DNA from: Lepraria neglecta
Lineage: Eukaryota > Ascomycota > Lecanoromycetes > Lecanorales > Stereocaulaceae
Direction: 5' to 3'
Length of the DNA: 64,000 nucleotides
Assembly (NCBI GenBank): GCA_033220425.1
Contig: CM065647.1
Location: 4,092,001-4,156,000 of the forward strand
A model generated the notes under the pieces. It made no database searches and had not been told where the DNA came from. It saw only the letters and a list, made by a program, of their open reading frames with translations. The translations under genes were made by a program, and so were the position numbers. Positions 46,199 through 55,998 of the stretch are shown piece by piece (within the stretch, counting starts at the first letter, position 1; each line of letters starts with the position of its first letter).

Positions 46199-46672
46199 TT
46201 ACATCTTTTTGATAACCTTCGCAGTGATATCCACCATAGCCTGCGGCGTGTCAATGTACTCATGGCCCATACCCAAACTACCCTTGTGCTTTACCAGAAA
46301 GACGTCTCCCCTAAAAAAGAGTCGTTCCGTTAGTAGGTCAGATTTGATAACGTCTTTGCAGGCCTGATTGACTGGCAGCTTGGAGGAAGTGGTATAGTAA
46401 AGACAATAGTTCCCCCAAGTATCCGGGTTCTCAGATTGTAACCATTCATTGCTTTGGGTATTGTCAACGTGGAAGTCGGCGAAATCTCGTTCTAAGAATG
46501 CGGGCTCCAGCCATGGCCTTAAGTCTGGGAGGTAGTCATAGAAGTCGACCGAGCCATCTCCTTCAGATCTTTGTTTGATACTGTATGATACAAGCCGAGC
46601 TGAGGTACCATCGGCAGGAAAAATAAGAGCGCTTCGCTGAACGGCACTATCTGAGTTGCCAACTTCCATCAT
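46199..46672 (-). CDS. Small hypothetical protein
   Basis: An uninterrupted 157-codon ORF starting Met-Met-Glu-Val-Gly and ending Lys-Val-Ile-Lys-Lys-Met. Composition is protein-like, with no signal peptide or membrane segment, and mixed alpha/beta in character (Trp-Leu-Glu-Pro-Ala-Phe-Leu-Glu-Arg-Asp-Phe-Ala-Asp-Phe). I do not recognise it. It could be a small enzyme-fold or helper protein, or a fragment. No intron signals are needed. Confidence 0.45.
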   Translation of the reverse strand: MMEVGNSDSAVQRSALIFPADGTSARLVSYSIKQRSEGDGSVDFYDYLPDLRPWLEPAFLERDFADFHVDNTQSNEWLQSENPDTWGNYCLYYTTSSKLPVNQACKDVIKSDLLTERLFFRGDVFLVKHKGSLGMGHEYIDTPQAMVDITAKVIKKM

Positions 46673-47285
46673 TCGTGACTTCTATTGTACTGTATCGTAC
46701 TGTACTGTGGTTGGTAGGAAAGGGGTAGGTTATCGATGAATAACACCGTGAGTCTACCGGAAACTGTGAGCAGGATTCTAATAAGAGAAATGTAGTGTGC
46801 AGGCGTACGTAGAAAGGAGCAGAAAATCAGGATCAATGCTGTGCTGTCAATGCTAGGTGGATATACGGAGTTGAGCGTAGCAAGTGCAAGCTAATCCAGA
46901 GTAGTATTGAGCTGATGCATGACGTGATAGTAGTGAGCTTCTGCCTAAGGATTGCATGATGCAGGCTTTAGTCGCAAATAGTACTAGCATATCTTGCAAA
47001 ATGTGGATAACAGATAATTATTCAGTGTTCAAGCCTGAAACTAATTTCGCAGTTTACTGTACAAGGTTAACGCTCTCTTTGTAAATTGTACGTTGCAGCC
47101 ATAAGAGTCAGAAGATCAATGATAGTTAGGTAAAATCCTTTCGATTAGCTTTCGGTAGCATTAGACGTTGACGTTGGCGCTGATCTGGTGTTCGCTCGCT
47201 GACGGCCAAGGCCGCACTTAGTGCAGTTTAGCCTCGCGTCAGCCACAGTCCTGAACAGCCAGAAGCTTGGCAAATAATTACATAA
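46673..47285. other. Intergenic, no gene seen
   Basis: AT-leaning. An imperfect inverted pair CTGACG/CGTCAG near 47200-47240 may belong to the neighbouring transposon relic. Confidence 0.35.
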
Positions 47286-47473
47286 GTGAAATTACATCGT
47301 AACCAGAAACCACGGGTTCTCATATGCGACGGCTTTGGGACACACGAGATGCTCGAGATCCTGGAGTATTGCTTTGAAAATAACATAATCCTATGTCGTC
47401 TCCCCTCTCACACCTCCCACAAGCTCCAGCCCTGTGACGTCGGAGTCTTTGCCCCCTTAAAGGCAGCCTATTG
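47286..47473 (+). pseudogene. Core fragment of a pogo/Fot1-type (DDE_1) transposase
   Basis: 62 codons read Arg-Val-Leu-Ile-Cys-Asp-Gly-Phe-Gly-Thr-His, Cys-Phe-Glu-Asn-Asn-Ile-Ile-Leu-Cys-Arg-Leu-Pro-Ser-His-Thr-Ser-His, Leu-Gln-Pro-Cys-Asp-Val-Gly-Val-Phe and Pro-Leu-Lys. This is the central DDE_1 segment, with the second catalytic Asp and the Leu-Gln-Pro-x-Asp motif. It is cut off abruptly: the sequence changes to the GTP cyclohydrolase copy about 20 bases later. It is a different piece of the protein from the C-terminal relic at 42.6 kb. Confidence 0.75.
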
Positions 47474-47496
47474 AAATCGGGGTCGCCAGCTCGTGA

Positions 47497-48417
47497 ACTT
47501 CGATGGGCCGAACGGATACTTCCCGAAATCGTTCACAAGGGCGAATATGGATGGCAGCAACGGCTGTGAGAGACATCAGATAGTACACAGCGGGATCGAC
47601 GTGGAAGGGTACAACGAGGGTGGTCCTACAGGACACCATTGGCTACAAGCCGCGTACAGAGCCTCTACACCCAGCACCCAACGATCGACTTTGACGACTT
47701 GAGTTGGCCAAGTAGGTAGATCTGCTGGCATGAGATTACAGGCTAACTAACAGATCCAAGGTCGAGGAACACTCCAGAGGAAGGAGGCGACCGAGAAGGA
47801 AAAGAAAGAACGCCTGGCCAAGCTGTCGGGCGCTGTAAGGACGATCCTGGAATGCGTGGGCGAGGACCCCGACCGAGAGGGCCTGCTTGATACCCCAGAG
47901 CGATATGCGAAGGCCATGCTCTTCTTCCCAAAGGGCTACGAAGAGAACCTGCGCGCCATCGTAAACGGCGCTGTGTTTCACGAAGACCACGATGAGATGG
48001 TAATCGTGAAAGACATTGAGGTCTGTTCGCTTTGCGAGCACCACCTCGTGCTATTCTCTGGGAAGGTATGATTAGCGACCCTGTTCCTAGTCTATTGCAG
48101 GCTAACAACGCCAGACGCACATCGGATACATCCCCAACCGCCGAGTAATTGGCCTCTCCAAGATCGCTAGAATAGTCGAAATGTTCTCGCGGCGACTTCA
48201 AGTCCAGGAACGGCTCACAAAGCAGGTCGCCCTTGCCCTCTCCGAAATGCTCCAGCCGCAAGGCGTCGCCGTCGTTGTAGAGTCTAGCCATCTCTGCATG
48301 GTGATGCGTGGGGTGTAGAAGACTAGAGCAATTACCACCACCAGTTGCATGCTCGGCCGCTTGCGGTCGACCGCTAAAACGAGGGAGGAATTTTTGAACC
48401 TCATCAGCCGAAAGTAA
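47497..48417 (+). pseudogene. Degraded copy of GTP cyclohydrolase I
   Basis: GTP cyclohydrolase I makes dihydroneopterin triphosphate, the first step to folate and tetrahydrobiopterin. The copy covers nearly the whole gene. The N-terminal part (from 47497) contains Glu-Arg-His-Gln-Ile-Val-His-Ser-Gly-Ile-Asp. The core has Thr-Pro-Glu-Arg-Tyr-Ala-Lys-Ala-Met, zinc ligands in Cys-Ser-Leu-Cys-Glu-His-His, and [10 protein letters not shown]. A 48-bp intron (48067-48114) is still recognisable. The frame changes at about 47640 and 47785, and TAG at 48316-48318 replaces the expected Gln just after the Met-Arg-Gly-Val block. The C-terminus, Ser-Arg-Lys-stop, ends at 48417. Fungi need one working copy, so this is presumably a second, dead one. 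Confidence 0.8.
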
Positions 48418-48976
48418 AACTGCGCATTTGTACTATCATGAGCTACGAGCTAGTTTAGCAGACTGGTCAACAATCAAGTCAATCTGCTCGTTGAAAACAG
48501 ACGCTACCCCAATAAGGTAGGGCTAAACCTTTGTAGGAAACTCTAGCCTGAATAGGTAATCAATCAATTCAATCTTCACCTTGCGAGCCCCACTTAATTG
48601 ATTTTTGAAAAGTCGGTAGTTTAGTGGCTATTGGAACGGCGTTGGTAGCGGTGTTCATCCACTCAGGTAGGCGGTTATGGGTCGTCTTGTTTAGATTAGA
48701 TGCATAGCCTTCAACAGGCGCCCAGTCATGACATTCACCATCACGGTTATCGATCTGTGTCGTGTCGGCCGAGCAGTTGTCGACTCGTAGAAGGTCTGCT
48801 CAACCAAGCTATCTTGCTTTCACTCATCTTCACGTTCTTTCCACTTCTGTCCGCTCTACCTCGCGGCGTTACTTTGACAACACAGCCGCATATCCACGAG
48901 CATAAAAACTTCTCTCTCCTCTCACCTTCCTCACCCTACCCACAATGTGCGCATGATCTTCCATGCTTACAATTTC
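48418..48976. other. Intergenic, no gene seen
   Basis: Pyrimidine-rich from 48690 on, as in a promoter for the following relic. Confidence 0.4.
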
Positions 48977-50321
48977 ATGGATAACGAATGGCAAGACGAG
49001 TTCATGAAGGACGTTGCTGCTAGCGAAGCTTTGACCTCCTACCCTTCAACCTACTTCGAAAAGGCCTTCCAACTCCCGTGACGGCGACCGCACCAAATTT
49101 TCCGACCACTTTCGCAGACCCATCTCCATCGCCACCTCCGAGCCCGATGGCGGACGAGTCGTGGCCGGCAAAGGGTAAGAGCAAGCGCCTTGCGGAGAAC
49201 CTAGGCGTCGACGACAGAGATGAAGCCAGCAAATCAAGAGCTTCCGGCCTCATCCGCGCCTCAGATTGTTCACCGCCACCGCCATCGCCACCGAAACGTC
49301 GCAGCGACAGTATAGGGACCACACCTCCCAGGAGAGACTTCAGTCCGGCCAAACGAGCGCTTCAACATCTACAAAGCTATTCTCCGCCACCCGAATCACT
49401 TTTTCCAGTTCGCGATTCGCCTCCCATCCGCCACTGTAGTCGACCTGTACGCCATCGACAAGGAATTCCACTACCGATTCAATAATTATAGTACCTCCAT
49501 CGTCTCCGACTATGCGTATTATCCTGCCCCGCACGCGGCTTTCATATTCTCTTGGATCATATTTCCGGAGCTGTGTATCAGCGACCCCTTGCTCAAGTCG
49601 ATGGATGGGCGATCTCTTCTGGCGCGCGATATTCCCAGCTTGCGCTGGACCAAGATGGTAATATACAGGGACAGAGTGACGCGAGGAATCTTAACTTGTC
49701 TCGGGCTGGAAGGCCATCGCTTCCATCGAGGGACTCACGTCACACTCATGAAATTCTGGCTGCTAATGGAGATGCAAATCACTGCCATGCGCGAAGCATT
49801 CCTCCGCGATGACAAGGTCTGGACGGACATGGATATCGTCTTCTTCCACCTGTTCCTCGTCAAGCTCGACATGCGCCTCCCGGATCCCATTCTTGGAAAC
49901 GGCATGTGCGAACTCTCGCACATGCTGTTGACGCAAAAGTCTCTCAGCTTGCTTTACAAAGTTGTCGCTATGGTGCAAGCGTTGCAAGATATCAATGAGA
50001 TCTATGAATGTGAACAGCCTGAGGAGCCAGAATCTATGGAATGAGGCTCCTAATATACATGATGGAGTGTCAAACAGTAGAAGACGCTAGAATGTTGACA
50101 AAGAAATGGTGATAAAGGAAAATGGCAAATAGCATACAACAAAAGTGCTCACTAAAAAGGTAGTCCTCGGCTATGGCGAAGCGACCGACATGCTAGTCCG
50201 CACTTACCTCAGCGAAGATCTCGACACAGACACTCACACATGGTTAGAGGATGAAATCGAGAATGGGGTTCCAGAGGAGGAATGGTGTATCCTGTTCGTA
50301 CGACCCGCCTCTTACAGGTGA
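48977..50321 (+). pseudogene. Frameshifted conserved hypothetical gene
   Basis: Pieces in three frames form one plausible protein. The first is Met-Asp-Asn-Glu-Trp to Phe-Gln-Leu-Pro (48977-49080). A Pro/Ser-rich linker follows (49078 to about 49330). The largest part, about 49340-50044, contains Arg-Phe-Asn-Ile-Tyr-Lys-Ala-Ile-Leu-Arg-His-Pro, Val-Val-Asp-Leu-Tyr-Ala-Ile-Asp-Lys-Glu-Phe-His, Trp-Thr-Lys-Met-Val and Leu-Leu-Thr-Gln-Lys-Ser-Leu. A further block after 50160 reads Val-Arg-Thr-Tyr-Leu-Ser-Glu-Asp-Leu-Asp-Thr. Slips at 49078 and about 49330 leave no room for introns. The family is not identified. It looks like a nuclear or cytosolic alpha-helical protein with a disordered N-terminal third. 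Confidence 0.5.
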
Positions 50322-51012
50322 GAGGTCTTCACCACCTCGCCTAGGAGTGCTTATAACCGGATACGGCTCGAATGGTTCAGTTTCGGATGCATTTCGAGGG
50401 AGGCAGTCGTACGATTGGTGACGGCCGTCGGGAGGAATGCGGCTGGATGGTTCGGCGGTGCGTTGTTGGTGGCGCTGCTGGGTTCTATAGGGAGTGAGGT
50501 CGGGCCTACGTTGATTCTTACTGGGTCTATGAGAGGGTATCTTTTCATATCCACCCTGATCCCGCTGCTGCAGAGCTGATCTACCACGGTACTGTACTGT
50601 AGTGTCCTACTAGACAACTGGTCTGCATAATGTAGATGGCCCGTGCGCGTGTCTTGGCGGGTCGGAGATGGTCACCCCCATCATGCCGAGATCCCCTCTG
50701 GATCATAGTCGGCCCGCCCATGTTCCTGTGCCGGGCTGATGTTGCCCTGTTCCAGGATTAAGCTTTAAGGGTTCATGTCAAACCGAAGCAATAAGAATCT
50801 CTAACGTATGGCGTATGATACGGCATACAGCGTATCCAAATTGGGTATAGCGCTGCTGCGCAGATGTTTCATCTCTCGTAGTTAATTCCTCTTTTCGCTG
50901 CTTCATCATTATCTTCAATACGCTTAATTTACGGCTGTTGACCTCAATAAGGCCCACATCAACCATCGTCGCCATCACTAGTGCGGGATACTCGCACACA
51001 TGCCGAACTGAA
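50322..51012. other. Upstream region of the four-module gene
   Basis: No supported gene. A short stretch around 50370-50580 has a hydrophobic plus-strand frame that I could not place in any family. The region from about 50760 on is the likely promoter. Confidence 0.4.
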
Positions 51013-54000
51013 ATGGCCACCCTCGACTCCCTAAAGCAGGCCCTTAAGCAGAAAGCCAAGGCAACGGCGTCGTCCCCGAAGCAGCCGTTGTCCGACACAC
51101 AGTACAGCGCCGGCTTCGATATCTTGGTGCGGGGCTCAGGATGGATGACGTACCAAGACTTCATTATCCCTCAACTATTTCAGCTGCTAGCCCCTCTCTT
51201 CAACTCGCGTATCCATATCTCGGCACTAGAAATCGGACCCGGCCCGAAGAGCCTACTTGGATATCTTCCCGGCCGTCTGAGACGGAAGGTTAGGAAGTAC
51301 ACTGCATTCGAGCCTAACGGCTTGTTTGCTACAAGGTTGGAAGAATGGCTTTGCTCTACCTCCGAGACGGAGTCCCCGCTGCTCTATCTGGAAAACCCGC
51401 CCGACATCCATCGAATTCCATTCGTTCTGCAGGACAACATAGGGAGTGGTACCAGTACCGGTACGAGTGATGACGACGAAAAATACGACATCATCCTATT
51501 CTGCCACAGCATGTACGGCATGAAGCCCAAACACAGGTTCATCGAACGGGCGCTGGAAATGCTTGTTGAGCGGCCACAAGGCGGAATGGTGGCGGTTTTC
51601 CATCGCGACGGGGCCCTGCACCTCGACGGCTTGGTGTGCCATCGAACGGCTTCTTTCCCTACTGGAGTCGTTAGCGTGGCAAATGACGATGAAGTACTGG
51701 ACTGTTTTGCTTCTTTCGTCGCGGGGTTTATCATGCAGGATGTGGACGTGGACAAGGCTATCCGAGTCGATTGGCGTAAGGTGTGCCGTGCCTTGGGCCG
51801 TCGCGAGGAAGCCCACCCAGACCATCTCTTGTTCAGCTCGCCCAACGTCATGGCGGCCTTTACCCAACATGCGACCACGTTGCCAGAGCTGACGGCGCAG
51901 GTGCCATTGGTGAAGGGGAACAAGACGATCAAAAACCGGGAGGCTCGCCTCCACCGCCCCGCCTCGATTATTAGACCGACAGAGGTCCGACACGTCCAGC
52001 AGTGCGTTCGATGGGCTCTGAAGCACGGGGTTGGCCTGACCGTCGTCGGCGGGGGTCACAGCGGCCACTGTCTCTGGCCCAACGTTGTCTCGGTCGACAT
52101 GGGCGCCTTTGACCAAGTACACATTCTCACGGCGGGGGAGGATGGAGGAGATTCTGGTTCCGATTCCGGTTCCTTGGTCGTCGCCGAGGCCGGCTGCAAG
52201 ACGGGGGATATCGTCCGCAAGACCATGGCGGCGGGCGTGACAGTACCCCTGGGGGCTCGCCCAAGCGTAGGTGCGGGGCTGTGGCTACAAGGCGGCATTG
52301 GGCACCTGGCTAGGTTGCACGGGCTCGCGTGCGACGCCATTGTCGGTGCCGTTATGGTCAGCGTCGACTCTAGCCAGGTCCTCTGCGTCGGCTGTGTACC
52401 AAGCCAACACCGGCCGGCCGGTGCCGTTCGCCCGGAAAACGAATCCGATCTGTTATGGGCGATGAAAGGCGCCGGGACCAACTTTGGTATCGTGGTCAGC
52501 GTGACTTTCAAGTCTTACGCGGCTCCGACCTTCTTGACTCGAAACTGGGTTGTCCCGCTGAGTGACAACCTCGAGGCGCGGCTCAGGCTCAGCGACTTTG
52601 ATAAACTCGTCGCTAGGAAGCTCCACTGGAACTGTTCTGCAGACGCGTATCTGTACTGGGACGCCGGCCAGCTGCATCTTGGCGTGACCATGTTCGAATC
52701 TTCCACGACTAGGCTCACCTTTGCAACACCCACGCCCACGCCCGCAGGTGCAATTTGGGGGGCTGGAAGACGATTTCAAGGCCGTAGACGGCGTCAGTTT
52801 GTTCGAGACCGAGATGTACGTGTCTGGGATGCACGGCGGGCACGGCGGCGGCAAGACCTCCTCGTTCAAGCGATGTTTATTCTTAAAACGCATCGGAGAA
52901 GCGAACGTCGCCGACCGCTTGGTGGCGGCCGTTGAGACTCGTCCCTCGCCACTCTGCTATCTCCATCTGCTGCAAGGTGGCGGAGCGGTCGGCGAAGTTG
53001 CGGCCGATGCCACTGCTTGTGGCTGTCGAGACTGGGACTTTGCCTGCGTGATAACCGGTGTCTGGCCCCGCGATCAAGATGGCACCGAAGCCGCACAATC
53101 TGCCGTGCGGTGGGTTTACGACGTCGCCGGGGACTTGTTGTCCTTGAGTAGCGGAGCTTACGGCGCCGACCTTGGGCCGGACCCTAGAGACGCCGCGCTG
53201 GCGGCCAAGGCTTTTGGACCGAACCGGCCGCGCCTAGCCCGTCTCAAACACAGCTTGGACCCGCGTAATGTGCTGGCTTACGCCTGCCCGCTCCCGAAAG
53301 CACCGGTGGAACAGAAGCTTATCATTCTTATCACGGGCGAAAGCTGCGCCGGCAAGGACTATTGTGCCGACGTCTGGGTCTCTGTGTTCATCAGATGTAT
53401 CCACAAAAGCCTCACGGCGCGTGCAGTCAGCATTAGCGATGCGATCAAGCGAGAATACGCGGCGGCTACCGGTGCCGACCTGAGCCGCCTGCTTTGGGAC
53501 CGTGCCTACAAGGAGCAACACCGGCCAGCGTTGACGACATTTTTCCAGGGACAGGCGCGGCAACGACCTCGGCTGCCAGAGGAGCATTTTCTGAATGTGG
53601 TGTACGGCGCCGTAGATGTGGACGTGCTGCTAATCACCGGGATGAGAGACGAGGCACCGGTCGCAGCCTTGTCGCATTTGGTGCTAGACAGCAGGCTACT
53701 CGAGGTTCACGTCCAAGCTAGTGAACAGACGCGGCGGATTCGTCGAGGGTGCCACGGCGGTGACGGCGATGGTGACCACAACAAGGACAGCAACAATAGC
53801 GGGTCGAATTTGACGGCCTTGGACTACCGCCCCAGTCTCATCTTCGACAATGACACGACCGGAAACGAGGCGGCAAAAAGGTTTGCCGAACATTACCTGC
53901 TTCCCTTCGTCCACGAGGACCTACAGCGACTGGCCAATATGGTGCGCCAGGTAGCCGACTTCCCACGCCCGGGCATTGAGTTCCGCCACGTGCTCGGCAT

Positions 54001-54499
54001 CTCCCAGCAGCCGGGTGGGCTGGCCCTGTGCACGTCTCTGCTGCAAACCCACTTCACCGGTGACTGGGCCAAAGTCAATGCGGTGGCGTGTTGCGAGGTC
54101 GGCGGCTTTGTCTATGCGTCGGCGTTGGCCTCGCGGGTCGATTTGCCATTAGTGCTGATTCGCGAAGCTGGCAAGCTCCCCCCACCCACCGTTTCTGTCA
54201 TCAAGCCCCCGTCGCATATCTCGTCTTTGGCATTCAATAATTCGAAAGAGAAGCGGATCGAGATGGAGCGAGATGTGGTCCCGAGGGGCGCGTCAGTGGT
54301 GGTGGTAGACGATGTGCTTTCCACGGGGGAGACACTTTGTGCGGTGCTACAGCTATTAGATGAAGCTAGCATCGGCGCCGAGGATGTCAGCATCATGGTC
54401 GTGGCCGAGTTCCCGGTTCACCATGGCCGGGAACTATTGCGCCAACGTGGGTTTGGCAGAATCAATATTCAAAGCCTTTTGGTCTTTGACGGTGCTTAG
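51013..54499 (+). CDS. Four-module protein: methyltransferase-like, FAD oxidase, PMVK-like kinase, APRT-like
   Basis: Start at the ATG at 51013. The first frame runs to about 52735, the second from about 52721 to 54499. A 64-bp phase-0 intron 52684-52747 (weak GTGACC donor, good CCCGCAG acceptor) joins them into 1140 aa. The alternative is one extra base near 52747, giving about 1161 aa. Module 1 (about 35-260) is a class I methyltransferase-like fold with Leu-Glu-Ile-Gly-Pro-Gly-Pro. Module 2 (about 315-750) is a PCMH FAD-binding oxidase with Val-Val-Gly-Gly-Gly-His-Ser-Gly and a C-terminal Leu-Asp-Pro-Arg-Asn-Val. Module 3 (about 760-900) is a P-loop kinase, Ile-Thr-Gly-Glu-Ser-Cys-Ala-Gly-Lys-Asp, then Ile-Lys-Arg-Glu-Tyr and Tyr-Lys-Glu-Gln-His-Arg, like animal-type phosphomevalonate kinase. 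Module 4 (about 955-1140) is a type I phosphoribosyltransferase of adenine type, Val-Val-Asp-Asp-Val-Leu-Ser-Thr-Gly-Glu-Thr. No signal peptide; probably cytosolic. The product is unknown. Confidence 0.8.
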
Positions 54500-55998
54500 G
54501 AAAGGAAGGAAAGGATCTCAGAATCTTGGATTTGTGATAGGGATACCTTGTGATATGTGTGATTCGAACAATTTGGAACTTCTGCCCTATCGTTTATCTT
54601 AGTGGGTGATCAATCTCGCTTTCACGACCAGGGTCGAGGAGTAGGCCGCCAAGGGCCGGCCCAAGAGGGGAAAGACTGCGCACAGCCACAAACATGCTGG
54701 GCTAACCTGATTGACATAAATTACACCGTATTGATTATGTGAGACGTGCGGGGTCGTTTTGCACTAGCCGGGATTGGTAATTGCTTTGATCGGAGATACT
54801 AACCCGCGTGGCGACCTTGCATAAATTTGCGCGCCACAGCAGACACGAGGCTGATGATGACTTCCAGCACTGTAGTCAGGCTCTGAGGCTCGGATAAGAT
54901 CCTTTTATGAGTATCGTACGTGGTAAGAGCTTGATAGTAGTGCTGTAGTGGAGGAACACTATTATGCTATAAAAGGAGGCTCTTTAAAAATTAGGCGTGA
55001 AGGCGATGATACGAATGTAATTTTTAGGTGGGAGAAGTTTTAGATGTTCGGGGTAGCCACAGTACACAACTTATCTAGAACTATAGCAAATACTAACGTG
55101 TGCACAGATTTTGAGTTGCTTGAAGTCAAGGTACCTATGAGTTTTCTCGGCACGGTGGGTTTCTCGCCACCTAGGGACGGATAGTACGAAGTTATTCAGA
55201 ATATTCCCATCTCAGAGAAAGCGGATTGGGGAGCCAGAAATGGAGGGGGGGTGCCAGAAGTGGAGCGGGGGATACATTGTTTTCGGGAAGTCACTTTCTA
55301 GTGATGTAGTTGTCTTAGTAGAGCCTGCACTGGAGTTAGTGAGCCTAGTGCTTCTGACCGTGCCTTAGCCTTGATGTTGTAGACGTCGGAGGGCTTAAGC
55401 ATGGGGTTTTCTTCGTCCAGACCGAGACGTAGGGATGAGAGGACCTTAGACGGCTTGGATCCTGTTCGTGATTGGTTGATAACAGTATCTTCAACGTCTG
55501 TTGTCCTCGCAATCTTCCGTAGAGATGTATGGGACCCCTCTATAGTAGGACCGTGATTATGTTACCCACGAATAATCTCCTAAGTCTATAGATCTGACTC
55601 GGTGGGACGTGCAGCGATAACCAGGAAAGGACAGTCCATAAGCCTACTATCAGTTATTCGTTTTCCCTTGCTTTTACTGTTCTTCTCTAGCTTGCCCCCG
55701 CGGTTACATCGTATCCAAGCACGGCGGTCCAGTTTAGTCTTCTTGAATTTTTTGGTGCGGGCTTTGAGGACAGCGTAGCCCTACGGGCCCGTATACTGTT
55801 GCATCCGTAGTACAAGGCTATCGAGGAGAGCTGCTTGCCAGCCTTCTGGCGGTAGTTGTAGGGGTATAGTAGTGGTGGCGGTGGTGGCGGTGGGGGAGGA
55901 GTATTTTGCAAATAGTAGTGTTTTTGCTTATGAGATCTTTTGAAATTTTTACTCATGCGTCGATTGGTTCGGATAATACGGAAGCTAGTACTCCCACA
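54500..55998. other. Gene-poor stretch between the four-module gene and repetitive DNA
   Basis: No supported gene. A GGT/GGC-rich triplet tract at about 55870-55898 creates a poly-Pro ORF on the minus strand, which is not called. Confidence 0.45.

Noticed and set aside
50351-50617. Hydrophobic plus-strand frame around 50370-50580
   Set aside because: No start, no family match and short; could be a remnant but not supportable.
51384-52893. Several long minus-strand ORFs under the four-module gene
   Set aside because: Expected shadows in GC-rich coding DNA; their translations show no domain while the plus strand has clear motifs.
55687-55956. Poly-Pro minus-strand ORF
   Set aside because: Produced by a GGT/GGC triplet tract; no other coding signal.
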